A DNA stretch of 64,000 nt, taken from the NCBI GenBank assembly GCA_016758965.1, contig JAEPRB010000071.1:1-64000 (forward strand). Direction: 5' to 3'. The stretch comes from Circinella minor (lineage: Eukaryota > Mucoromycota > Mucoromycetes > Mucorales > Lichtheimiaceae). The notes under the pieces are model-generated. The model was given only the letters and a program-made list of their open reading frames with translations. It was not told where the DNA came from and did no database searches. This document shows, piece by piece, positions 1 to 12,806 of the stretch (positions are counted from its first letter, which is position 1; each line of letters opens with the position of its first letter). The position numbers and the translations under genes were made by a program.

Positions 1-1560
1 AAAGACACAGGATTTGTCGAGATTCGCTGATACAGAAATGTGGGTTTATAATATGTCTCTATATATGATATGCCATATGAGTTATCTTTAGTAACTAGTG
101 AGAAAAAATAAACTCAAAAATTTTATATAATAATAGTATCTGTTAGAATAATCATTTATATATAATCAATTAACTTACTCAATATCGCCTATAACGTACG
201 TATTAAAGGTTACAGTATTTCTGTTTTGCTGATTATCTTTAACGTTCTATGTAGCTTAACTAGCCAAACAAATATAGAGGAGTAAGTATGCTAAAATATT
301 TAATTCTATTATTCTTTTATTTATTTTGACACGCATATATGTGTCATATGGATGGGAAATATACGTAAAATAAGGTAAGAGAATAAAATAGATAACAGAA
401 GATAGTCTTGTGAGAATCGATTAGGTCTTTTATGGTACGAATAAAATATCAAGATATATAAAAAGAGAGTTCTATATGATATCATCTAATTTAAGTCAAA
501 TTTCCCTAATATTCTACGATGGTGCTGGGATCCCTTGCTGTTTTAGTTTTAATATGTTTGATACGTATCATACATGATATCTTGTTTAATATTCTTATTA
601 TTCTTATTATTAAATTGGTATATTGTCATTATATATTATTATATGTGTTATTTGTTCTAATTTGTTTGATATGGTATAATAGAGAACTAACGGATACTAT
701 TATGTTTGAGTTAGATCTGTGTATAAATTACTATTTATTATTGATGGTGGGTAGGATTAGACGGATTGATTTAAGCGATGAGATGAATAAGACACAACAA
801 TAAAAAAGTGATACGTAGAAACAATACTAGGGTACGTAGAGAGCAATAGCCGTTTATTCCTAAAGAATAATAAATAACGTCAAAGAACTCTATTTTTTCA
901 TATTTATAACGGGGTTCTGCTTAATCCAGTGCAGCGGGCTTAATTCATGTTACATGGAACAATACTGAGTGTATTTTTCTGCTATGGATACTAAATTATT
1001 TATATCATTATTAATAATGATTGAATATGATAGTGGTAATCACATAGATATTTATAACAGATAGTATATATTCTTAATTGAACAATCAGTATCCTATACA
1101 TTTTATAAATTTTATAGAGTCAAAACGTTGTTGCTTGATTAAAAAGTGTCAAGCTTCCGCTACATATATACATATATAATAAAATTCTGGGATAAATATT
1201 TAACCCATCTCCAGATTTGTACTTGTATCTATATAAAATTTACTAATTAAATAAAAGCTATTACCATCTTGTAAATAAATCCTAATAATCTTCTTCTAAT
1301 AAGTCCAGAATTTGTGTCATTTATACCAATAGTTCAAAAGAGTGCTTATACTGTAAACCTGTTCCGTAAAGGGGAGCGGGGAATGGTTTTCTGATTATTT
1401 ATTTAAAGAAATAAGTAGAAAAATTTACCTGCCTTAATAAATTTTATTTAACGATAGTAAAACTTGAAGGTGTGGACATTTAAGAATAAAATAAGACTTA
1501 TATTCATATAAAAATCCATATATAGAAAATTATAGTTATTTATTTACATTTTTTTAAAAA
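1..1560. other. Intergenic, AT-rich, no gene seen
   Basis: No open frame here shows a recognisable protein, splice structure or codon pattern. The longest frame (519-803) is a hydrophobic, low-complexity translation of T-rich DNA. Several TACGTA palindromes occur (near 197, 363, 563, 810 and 833). Confidence 0.6.
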
Positions 1561-1614
1561 AAAAAAAAAACTATCTTAATAAATGATTTTCACTTATGCA
1601 AAAATAAAAAAAAA

Positions 1615-1638
1615 ACGCGTCTTTTCATAAAAACGCGT
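1615..1638. promoter_or_regulatory. Two MCB-like boxes upstream of histone H4
   Basis: ACGCGT occurs at 1615-1620 and again at 1633-1638, 18 bp apart, each within an A-rich context. A TATATAA-like stretch follows at about 1674-1680, before the first exon of H4. In ascomycete yeasts ACGCGT is the MBF-bound MluI cell-cycle box that drives G1/S transcription. Assigning it to S-phase histone expression here is inference from sequence and position. Confidence 0.55.
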
Positions 1639-1793
1639 CAAAAAATTTGTTTAAACGCAGCTGATAATAAAAATATATAAATGACCTGAAGAAAAGAGAA
1701 AAAGGGGGGCGTGACTAAAAAAAGCTTTTTTTTTTTTTTTTCTTTTCTTTTTCTTTTATTTCTTCCCTTTTCTAAAACTCGAATTATTAAAAA

Positions 1794-2397
<604 letters not shown>

Positions 2398-2598
2398 ACA
2401 AACTTTTCCCTTTCCTTCTTTTACTTACTCCCCATCTTATCTTCATAATTGCATATAACAAAAAAAAAACACACTTCTTTTTCTTTTTTATATCATAAAT
2501 ATGATAATTATATAGTCAAAATTTCAATTTGCTATTTTCAATTCTTCTTTTATAATTAAAAAAAAAAATTGTTAGGTTATTCAATACTACTTGAATAC

Positions 2599-2667
<69 letters not shown>

Positions 2668-2844
2668 GGTGAATATGGTAAATTAAAAAGAGCAATTTTT
2701 TTTTTTTGTGCGGAAATTATATATATACATATAATTTATATTATTGCACATTTTCCCCTCTCTCAAAAAAAGATAATGGGAGTGAGAAGTTAAAATATTA
2801 TTAAAAGAAAAGGATAATAAAAGAAAAAAAAAGGGAAATTAATT
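2398..2844. repeat. Intergenic A-rich tract between H4 and ERG4
   Basis: Long homopolymeric A runs occupy about 2600-2665, broken by short T interruptions. They lie between the convergent 3' ends of H4 and ERG4. No coding signal is present. Confidence 0.7.
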
Positions 2845-4659
2845 TTAAAAGACGTAAGGAATAAAGATATAAGGAACACGTTCACAATAACGTTCCCAAT
2901 CTTTACCATACTTTTTAGCACAACGTTCCATATCACGAGAAACACGATGAATCAAGACAACAACGAAGAAACAAAAGTAGAAATAAGGTAAGAAAGAACC
3001 GAAACCAGTAATTAAACCCCATGAAATAGCCATGATTAAATCTATTTATATTTATAATTATTAAATTAGTTATCATGGACTTCTTTTAATAATCCCCTCA
3101 TCCCAATTCACATATATATATATATTATTTTACTTACCAGCAGTATAATGAGGTTTACGGACAATACCCCACCAACCAGAAGTAAGTAACAAGTTACCAT
3201 GTTCAGTCTTGATATAAGAAGGATTCTTAATGTGACCCCAAGGAAGTTGAGGGAAAGTTTTACGGACAATAAAAGAACCATTTTGTTCCATACGGAAACG
3301 ATTCTTTTGAGAGTTACCAGTATCAAAGACCCAATAAGCACCCAAAAGAGCAACGTATAAAGCAATAGTATAAGGAAGAGAGTGAGTGATGGCATTACCC
3401 GTGGTAAGTTGATACTTCATAAGATAGATTGAAGCATAACAATAAGTGAATGGGACACCAGCCATGTTCCAGAAAATAAGCATGAAACCTTTTTTTTTTT
3501 TTTAAAAAAAAAAGAGCATAAGTAAACTGACTACATTTCCTTCTTTCATCAATTCAAATATTAAAAAAGTGATAACTTACCATCCTTTTCATAAAAGATA
3601 TCCCAAGAAGTAGGAATACATTCTTCACCCTTTTGACAAGCATTGACATAGAGGAAATGAGCAAGAACCATGAAAGCAGCGGGAGCAGTAACTTGACCAT
3701 CCAATTCATATTGTTTCACAAGACATGACAAAGAACAATAGAAAAGAACAACCCAAGGAACACGAATTTCAGCCCACATCTTTAAATCGACAGGTCCAAT
3801 ACGAGGATTCAAAGGTCCACCCATGAAATAATCATAAAAGAAGTTACCAGACATACGATGATTGGTACCTTGAACGTAACCACTAATACAAACCAAAGTA
3901 GTCATAACGAAACCCCAAATGATAGCAACCTATTTATTTAAAAAAATAAAATAAAATAGTGTTGTATTTAGTATTTATTTATTTATTTATTCCCCCCTCC
4001 CATTTCATCCAATTTTTTTTCCCCCTTTCGAATTTTTTGTTTTACATACACTCATAATAGGACCAAAGTTATCAATAATTTCAGTAAGACGGAAAATACC
4101 AGTGAAATGAAGAACAGCAGAAATCAAAAGAACGGCATACCATGAATAAAGACCATTGCAAAGATAATTTAACTATGAAAATAAAAATAACATACATTAG
4201 TTCGATTCATTTTTTTCTATTAAACAAAATCAAATCCAAACTTACTCTTTTACCCTTCAAAGAAGGAATTGGAAGACCTTGAACAACAGGTCCAGGCATA
4301 ATCCAAGCAAAGATAAAGGATAATAAAGCATAACCCAAATAAATCTTTGCAGCAGTCAAGTTGGGTAAACCTGCTTCCACGATCTTGGCAATATATTCAT
4401 TCCAGAAAAAGTTGGATAAACCTTCCATTGTATACGATTCAGGGTAATAGAGTTTACCTTGATGAAACTCGAGAGAGACCCAGAAATAATACATGAGAGC
4501 TGGGAAACCCGTCATCATGGCACATACACCGATGGGACCACCAAATTCATAAACAATTTCATTATCAAGTTTGACATCTTGTTTAGTATAAGAAGATTTA
4601 AAAAGAGGTACACCATTAGCATTCACGGTACTCTTTTTAGTTTCCTCTTTATTCGTCAT
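2845..4659 (-). CDS. ERG4: Delta(24(24(1)))-sterol reductase (ERG4)
   Basis: Catalyses the NADPH-dependent reduction of the C24(28) double bond, the last step of ergosterol synthesis, in the ER membrane. Exons are 4659-4246, 4172-4050, 3929-3581, 3488-3138 and 3041-2845, giving 477 residues; yeast Erg4 is about 473. Family landmarks are in order: EFGGPIGV near the N terminus, [18 protein letters not shown] with DLKMWAEIR in the middle, [17 protein letters not shown], then the C-terminal [10 protein letters not shown]...PYIFIPYVF. This ending and the EFGG start separate it from ERG24 C14-reductases. Multiple hydrophobic segments fit a polytopic ER enzyme. The protein is complete, with the start at the first ATG of the conserved frame. 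Confidence 0.95.
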
Positions 4660-7470
4660 TTTCTTCTTTTTATGAAGTCCACCTGAAAAAGGGGAAATAA
4701 ATAAATAAAATAAAAATAAAAAGAAAAGAGTTTAAAAAAGAGAAAGAAGTTAAAAGGGGGACAAGTTAAAGGTAAAGTTCTCTCTTTTAAGTTACTAGTC
4801 TTGGAAAATCGCGGGCCGGATTATATTTGTTTTAATTTTTTGTGTCGCCGCGAGAATAGTGCAACAATAAAAAAAAAACGGACTCGGTGCCCGCTAATAT
4901 GTTTTTCATTACATTTATCCTTCTTCTTTTTTTTTTTCTAAAAATTATGCATCTAGTATAAACCCCTCCCCTCCATTCAAATCTATAAACATATTAATTA
5001 TTATTCTTCTATTATTATAAATCCATTGATATGTAATATAGATTCTATGTTCATAATAATAATTTCACTTAAATAAATACAAGACAAGTGTTTGGTTGTT
5101 GTTGTTGTTGTTTATATGATACATATATTCAGCCCATATGCAAGAATATGCAAATGATGACGGGTAAAAAAAAAAAAAAAAAAACGAGGTATGGGAACCT
5201 AATTGGCACAATATATTTTTGTTTGCGGGCATCCTGTCCGTTGAAAGAATCAGATGTCTCTCTCTCTCTGTTAACTGTAGCATAGTACATGTCTTTCCAA
5301 AATATTGATAATAATATATTTTCGATGTCATGTTGCTCTTTTTTTTTTTTCTTTGTAATAACAAAATAGTTGATGAGTAATTGATAAGTCCTTGTGTAAT
5401 AAAGAATCCTTTCTTATTACCAATTTAACTTGAAACTAATTATATAACTGGTTTCCAGTATTGTTTATTCATCCCAATGCATTGATCGTCACCTTGTTTC
5501 GCTATTTACATTTGTCTGAGAAATTTTGTAGATCTTTCTGTTCGAACAAAAAAAAAAAGGAAGATTTAAAAAACAGACTATGACAAATAATTCAATTGCT
5601 CTTTATTTATTTATTTATTTTAAAAAAAAGGCAACGTTATGCAATTCCATAATTAATTTTTTGACTATACCTGGAAAAAGAGGGTCATATGAAAAGGAAA
5701 CTTTTACCTATTTCATTTTTGATGCCTACCAAAATTTGTTTTTTTTTTTTTTGTTTCATCTCTCTCACATTACATGTTTCTTTTTTTCTTCTTAAATTCA
5801 TCTATTATTTAATTGGATGTAGGCCATATGGTCGTTACCATGGATATTCCAAATAAATGGTAGTTGTCAAATTTTTTTTGTTGTTGCTACGTATGGAGTA
5901 GAGTTACAGTTTCCCTACTATACGTATTTGTTCAAGGGTAATTTTAATCTATAGTCCATAATTATGAATTGTTGTGTTCAATACTAGTTTATCTTTATTA
6001 TACAGCAATTGACTTTGTTCTTTCAATGATTTTTATTATTATTTTACTCGCGGACATACCTCCGAAATCCCATTTGTATAACCTTTATATAAATTAATCG
6101 GTGGTAGTGCCCGGGAGATTACTATCTTCCTTACCGCGAGCACGTGATTTGGAAGCCCTTTTTTTTAAAAAAAAAAATGCTAACGGAGTTCAATTTCTTA
6201 TATAACTAGCTGTCAAAATTACATATATGTAACCAAAAATAAAGGGTAAAGGAAAACGAGGAATTTTATAGTAGCATTATCAATAACACGAAAAAACAAT
6301 TTTGAATTTCAAATAAATAATATCGTCATCTTATACTATACATCAAATATTTTCAGTCTTTTACATAACAATAGACAGGTCAAAAGACATTTTATTTATT
6401 ATAATAGCACTAAAAAATAATGGCCTCGTTGTTGGTGGTGGTCCTATAAGGCAAATTGGCCAAGCTATTTGCGGTAAATACTTCAATTAAAAATAACAAG
6501 AGAAAGCATATAATACAAGATGAATTCACTTATAAAACATAAAATATATATATACATTAATGTAATATATAGGATGAGTACATTGAAGCATAATTACTGA
6601 TTATTCTGTTTTCTCTATATATTACAAATGAAATGGATAACGTGGGCTTTCTCTCTGCTCTCTCTCTCCCCCCCATACTATAGGTAAAATCTTTATAGAT
6701 TTTTAGTCCAGCGTGCAAGTTATATATATATATATACATAATATCCATTATAGTTATTATATACATCATAGCTGTATTGATGTTTTTTTCGTGGTGTGGA
6801 GAAAAGTATAAATAGGGTCTCCAAAAAAGAATAATGGCTGAAATGTGAAATAATATACTCATCTTCCTAAATAAATTTAGTACTACGTACAAATGATGTT
6901 AACCATGTTGTATTTTATGTTTTATGATAAAATGACTAAATGAATAGCAAAAATCATACACAGTTTATCTTTCCTCAAGGGACATTATGGGTTAGTTTTT
7001 TTTTTATGTTTAGTACAATGTAAATCGTACAATAAGGTTGTTATTGTTGTAGTTTATGATACATGAAAGTTAAATGATATTGCATCAAACTGACTACAGA
7101 CAGTACTATAATGTGTTAGTAAATATGTAAATGAGAGAATTTGTAAAAAAAAAAAAAAAAAAACTGTGAAAATTTTGCTTTATCTTAAAAAGTAGTTTTT
7201 GTGGTTACTATTTGTTTTCTACTACGTTCATTACTACTATTGAAGAAATGCCAATACGTATTTGTTTATTATTTTCTATTTCATAATCGTTTTACGCCAT
7301 TTTTACTATACGCAATATAAGATAAAGAAGATAATATGTCCGAGCGAGATCAAGTAGTATTATTCAAGTATCCAGAACTAATAAATAAGTGACATAAGAA
7401 GTATATTAATTGTTAGGGGAAAAGATAATAATAAAAGAGTAAGGTAGAATCGAATTCACATTAAAATAGA
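4660..7470. other. Long intergenic region upstream of ERG4
   Basis: Promoter side of ERG4. GC-richer patches near 4800-4900 (GCGGGCCGG, GTGCCCGC) stand out from the AT-rich background and may be promoter elements. The remainder holds A/T runs, a CT repeat near 5262 and an AT repeat near 6721. A loose inverted pair CTCGCGG/CCGCGAG lies near 6048 and 6135. No gene was seen. Confidence 0.5.
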
Positions 7471-7476
7471 ATAATC

Positions 7477-8935
7477 ATGAGAGTATATGGATCCATTTTC
7501 CGATGTATTGCTGGTATTATTATTTGAGAAATGTCTCGTGGAAATCCTTAGGGTATTGTAGTAGTAATGTCATTTGTATTATTTTTTTTGTTCCATTATA
7601 ATATTATGTATGTTCTTTTTTGAACGCCATTACGTACGGAAGGTTGCGACATTTTAGCCAAAGTAACATTACTTTTTAATAGGTTATTATTTAAAACAAC
7701 CTATTGAACGCTTTGTTCTTCTCTTTATAATTGACACATATGAAAAAAAATTATTTTATATAATATTTAGGTTATTATATATTATGAATATAATTATGTT
7801 GAATGGAGAAGATGGGAATAGCAAGTAATGAACAAGTATCCATTGTTGATGGAAAGGTAATATATAATTGGGTATCTAATATATAAACTATATACATATA
7901 CGTAAAGAAAAAAAAAGGTAAAAGTAAACCTATAAAATATTTTAACAGCGTATATATTATGTACGTAATAAGCGAGTGGCCATGATTTTCCTTGAACTTA
8001 TACTTCTTTAACTATTAATTTATCTATGATTCTTCATTCAATTACAGGACGTGTTGAATTTCGAAAACGATTAGCAAAAACAATTTATGAGATAGGAAAG
8101 TTTTATGGTATATTAATTGCTTCTTATATAATGAAACTCTAGGATAAGGAAAACCATGTCAACATAAAACTCAAATGAAAACAATGTTGAAAATTAACTT
8201 TTGCATTACAACGACAAATATCAGATAAACGAAATTTATTACGTAGAACATGTGAGTTGATGAACCCACTTTTAAGAGGAAAATTTCCAATTTCAGAGTA
8301 TAAGGCAATGACTGATCAAGTGGTCATTATGACAAATTTTGGTTCATGCAGTGGTAAAAGAATAATAATAAATAAATACACAAGTTGCATATATCTTGTA
8401 CTACGCTACACAAAAAATAGATACGTAACTTTTTTTTAGTTAATTTTATATCATCCGGAATGGAAACAAGTCGTTACATTTACATTAATGAAAGAAAAAT
8501 CAGAATATGTATGTGATCTAAAAAAGAACCATGTAGAACTACAACCTATTTCTATCTATTTACTAAGAACAAAGAGAAAATTATCAATTGCTCTTTAATA
8601 TATATAATTTGTATAAAGCTTGCAGTTATTATAATGATCACCATCAAATTCATCTCGGCGACTTTTAACTGACCACCTTATATGGAAGAACCCTATGACG
8701 TATACGAGCAAAATTTACTACAAATATTGAAAAAAAAAGCTTCATTTATTGGAAGAAAAGAAATAACAGACACACCATTTATACTCGTTATGTTGACAAG
8801 TTCTGCTTTTGTAAATGAATTACGTACGAAAAACTTTTCAGTAAATCAACTTGTTGGTGTTGGAAGATCCAGATGACAATGGATTTATTTACATTTTTCA
8901 ATACGTAACAATTAAAAATGTATTGTATGATTATG
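7477..8935 (+). pseudogene. Eroded FUSC/BRE4-like membrane transporter
   Basis: Scattered in-order fragments read like the fungal FUSC/BRE4-type transporter family. From 7477 one frame gives MRVYGSIFRCIAGIII, a stop, EMSRGNP, a stop, then GIVVVMSFV. After an ATTACAG acceptor at about 8047 comes GRVEFRKRLAKTIYEIGK, then a stop. From about 8197 LTFALQRQISDKRNLLRR continues to NPLLRGKFP, and after an intron-like gap YHPEWKQVV. At 8773-8870 comes TPFILVMLTSSAFVNELR. In-frame stops and missing stretches in every block argue against a working gene. Family assignment rests on remembered motif patterns (RGNPYG, RVEFRKRLAKTI, PLLRGPFP, SAFVNEL). Exact limits are uncertain. Confidence 0.6.
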
Positions 8936-9701
8936 TACCCCCCCTCCTCCCATCATGAAATCTAATTCATGATTCTATATATACCTTTTTATTTTTAAAC
9001 TTCCTCTTCCTCTTTCTCATTAATCAAGTTCATTTCTTTGCTTTCGTAGCGAAAAATTTTATATTATATAAACACAATGTTACTTTTTTTTAATAATGAT
9101 GTGTGTATGTATGGTGGTAATAAAAATGTACATGAAAATAAGAAGAGAAGGGAAAAAAAAACAACAACAACAAGAGTGTGAATATTATGCATCAGAAAAG
9201 ATAAAACTACGGTAAAAAAAATAAAAAAGGAAGAATAAAATGAGAAAAGAAAAGAAGAATATGGAGCAGAAGAAGTAATATTAATAGTAATAATGCTAAA
9301 TAATAATAATAATAATAAAATTGTAGTGATTATCAAATGAGATGTGTAATATTAATGAACAGAATTTACATTTATTATGCAGGGTGGATTGTGTGTGTGT
9401 GTGTGTGTGTGTGAATGAAAGGTATGCAAATTTGGTTGTCTTTTTTGTTTTTCTCTTACACTTTTTTGGGTAAGTCATTTGTATATAATTTTTTATGTTT
9501 GTTTTGTCTTGTTTTTCTTTTAGAATATTTCATCTTGTTTGGGACAGTCTTCAGTTGAATGGATTCCAGATAAATCACAGTTTTCACAAAACTATTATAA
9601 GTAATAATAAATAAATAACAGGTCATTTTGTTAATAATTATAAAATAATGAATAAAAACGGTAATTTTCCTCCATTTTCTAAAGATTGCAAAAAATTAAA
9701 A
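8936..9701. other. Intergenic region with GT repeat
   Basis: AT-rich DNA with a (GT)n microsatellite at about 9391-9413 and an ATA/ATT triplet repeat near 9300-9320. It lies downstream of the 3' end of the CLIP-170-like gene, so part is probably its 3' untranslated region. Confidence 0.6.
9391..9413. repeat. (GT)n microsatellite
   Basis: An uninterrupted GT dinucleotide run of about 23 bp in the 3' flank of the CLIP-170-like gene. Similar shorter runs lie near 13333 and 20996. Confidence 0.9.
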
Positions 9702-12700
9702 TCATATTACCACTTGTTGATGTTGTTTTTGATCCTTATCATGTTGTTCTTCAAATCCAGATAGTGCTGTACAATCTAAAACATCATGACCATGCACTTC
9801 ACATAATTCACAATAAACATCATGGTTTTCTGTTACTGCCGCTGCTGGTGTTGCTGGTGTTGCTTTAGCAGTGGTATCTACTGTTAGACTTGCTACTGGA
9901 GAGGGTGATGATGCTGACTTGTTGGTTTCTTTTAATATTTTGAGTTCGTTTTCCAGTGATTTTATCCGCTTACGTTCAATATCGAGTGCTTCTTGTAGAT
10001 CATTATCTTCAAAAACTCCATTTTCTATAAGTGTTTCCAATTCCGCAAGTTCATTACTAAGTTGAGTTATTTCTGTTCGTTTGGTATGCTCCAAATCATT
10101 GTATCGTAATCGTTCTTGTAAGACTTCATCCTCCAATGTTTTAATACGTTGTTGAAGTTCGGTAGTAGAAGAATTGTTTTCTGATACCATGGGTAATGAT
10201 GTGTTATTATTATTTCCACTCTTTTCAACGACCATTAATTCATCCATCAATCGCATACATTCTTGTTCCAACCCATTTTGAGAATCACGAAGACGATCAC
10301 ACTCTTGTTGAAGAATCTTTCTTGCTTGTTGTTCTTCATTTAACTGTGATGTTAATTGAACCACTTGAGAAGCATTAGTGTTGCTATTATCAATGACACC
10401 ATCAGCAGAAGAAACAGCACCATTCTCTTGCAAAAGTTGAACTTGTTGAAGTGCTTCTTCTAATTCTCTTTCCATCTTAACACGAGCCATTTTCATTTGA
10501 TAATTTTCATCTTCTGCACGTGCTTGTGCTTCAAAAGCAGCATCTGCTTCTTCCATCAATCGTCGTTTATCTTGCAATTCTGTTTCAAGTTCCTGTCGTA
10601 AAGTATCAAATCGATCATCTGAAGAAGCGCTTGACATTTGGAATAACTGTACCTCCTTTCGTAACTTGTCATTTTCATTCACAAGGGTTTGATTACGTAA
10701 CCGTTCTTGTTCTACTTCGTCTGTTGCTAATTCCAATTGTTCTTCTAAACGTATACGTTGATCATGCCATTCATCTGCATATCGATCATGTTGACTATTG
10801 TATTCTTCCAAAGCTGAAAAATCACCTCCACGTAAATCGGAAATGATTTTATTTAAATCATCAAATTGTCGTGTCTTTTCTTCTTCTGTAGTTTGACATT
10901 GTTTCTTCAATTCTTGAATTGATGTCTCATAGGCATTTATAGCTTCTAATCCTGCTTTACGTAACTCTTCACATTCTCTTTCCAATGCTGCCGACATCGT
11001 TTCTTGATCTTTTAATGCATGATGCAAATGATCCAATTGCCCCTTGGATTCTCGAAGTTGGGATTCATAACTTTCCATGGTTTCATTCGCTTTCGCTTTC
11101 ATGTCTTCAATAATTCCTTCTAATTTTTCAATACGACGCAAGGATTGTTCTTGTGATGAATCATCTTTGATATTTTTATCCAATAGAGTTTGTTGTTCTT
11201 GAAGTTGTTGCTGAGCTGTTTCCATTTTTTCTTGCAAGTCAGATATTTGTTGTTGGAGACGATTAATTTCATCTTCTTTTTCCTTGACGCGTAATGCATA
11301 ACTTTCTTTAGTCGAGACGAGTCTTTCCCATGCTGCTTCCTTACTCGTAATTTCCGCAGCCAATTTATCCTTTTCACGTTGTTCTTTTTCCAATAATTCA
11401 TACAAATGATAAAGTTCTTTGTCTGATACACCATTACTACTACTATTACTACTGTTACTTGTTGTATCAGTAGTAGGAGTTGCTCGTTGATCAGCACCAC
11501 TATTAGATAAACCTGCTGGTGACGGGGTAGATGATGGACTTGTACTTAATAAGGAAGATGTATCTGTATGTTGTTCTGACTTTTTCTGACTACCATTTGA
11601 ATTATTTGTTTCAGGAATAACAACAGAGGGTGATTGTTGTTGTTGTTGTTGTTCAACTACAGATTTATCGACTGAGTATCGAGAAGATTTATCTACAACA
11701 GGTGTAGATCGATCCACTGAATAACGAGAGGATTTGTCACCTACTAGACCAGATGATGAGTATCGAGATGATTTTCCAGTGTCTGCTGATCTGTTGATGG
11801 AAGCTTTACTTGGCTTTCTTGATGTTGATGATAGTGTTTTTGATCGTCTGCTTGAAATAATACTCGATCGTGTGACTTCTGGGATCGGCTGTCTACTGCG
11901 TCGTTGAGTAGGAGGTGATAAACCGGTTGTATTGTTGATCATTGTTGTTGATAATTTTTCCTCCGAAGAAGGTTGATCAACAGTATCCAAAACGACAATT
12001 TTAGATTCATTGATAAATAAACCTTTTTGTGGAGGACATGTGAAATAACGGATTCTAGAAAAATAAAAATAATAATAAATCAAAAAGAAGAAAGAAGAAA
12101 AAAATATATAAAGAATCAATGAGTTTCATCACAACTTATATAAATACAACAATATTGTCAATGATAACAATAAAAAAAAACAGAATAACAAGACTTACCC
12201 CTGTACACAACCATCGTTTTTTCCGATACCAGAATCATCCAGTTCAATACCACCCCAAATACCAGGTTTAAAATCTGTTGGACCCAAAAAACGTAATGTA
12301 CCAGAAACTCCCATAGAAGGTACTGATACTTTAGATCCAATCACCATTATTGAAGGTGATTTAGTTATTGTTGTTGTTGTTACCTTGGTAACAGTATCCG
12401 ATAATCCATTTTTAGAAGAAGGAGTATAAGAAGACCGGGTTTTTGTCTTTTGAGGAGAATAACGTACAATAGGTTCTGGTTCTGATAATTCTTCAGTTGA
12501 AGATGTTGATGAACGCATGGTAGCTTTTACAGTTTTACTCGGTCGTTTGGTCATTAAAGTGGTTGAAGTAAGTGGATTAGAACGACGTTGTACTTTAGGT
12601 GCATCTGCTGGACCCATGGAATCATCTCGTATTGTTGTTGTTGTTGTAGGAAGCCGTGCAAGTCTTTTTTTAGTAGTAGTAGCAGTAGAGTTATTTGTAA

Positions 12701-12806
12701 CTGAATTACTATTATTATGATATCCTGAAGCAATGCGTGACATTGTTTGTTCTTGAACAGAATCTTCATGTAAAGTAACATGAAAAGGTCTTGCTATACG
12801 TGACAT
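9702..12806 (-). CDS. CLIP-170-type CAP-Gly microtubule plus-end protein
   Basis: Two exons (12806-12199 and 12054-9702) give 986 residues. A basic Ser/Thr-rich N terminus is followed by one CAP-Gly domain at about residues 150-220. That domain contains GTLRFLG, GIWGGIELD and the tubulin/EB1-binding GKNDG motif, then RYFTCPPQKGLFI. The intron falls inside the domain (VQG|IRYF). A Ser-rich repeat region with three SSRYS-VD units follows. A long coiled coil runs from about residue 350 to 930. The C terminus has a CCHC zinc knuckle, CELCEVHGHDVLDC (CX2CX4HX4C). This order is that of CLIP-170/Bik1/Tip1 rather than dynactin p150. The expected role is microtubule plus-end tracking and dynein or kinesin cargo linkage, by homology. 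Confidence 0.9.

Noticed and set aside
519..803. 94-codon open frame with hydrophobic translation
   Set aside because: Low-complexity Ile/Leu/Tyr translation typical of T-rich intergenic DNA; no motif or splice context.
6048..6141. CTCGCGG ... CCGCGAG inverted pair, possible small element
   Set aside because: Only 7-bp arms, no target duplication, no internal structure.
11120..11500. Second minus-strand frame inside the CLIP-like coiled coil
   Set aside because: Out-of-frame shadow of the Gln/Glu-rich coiled-coil codons.
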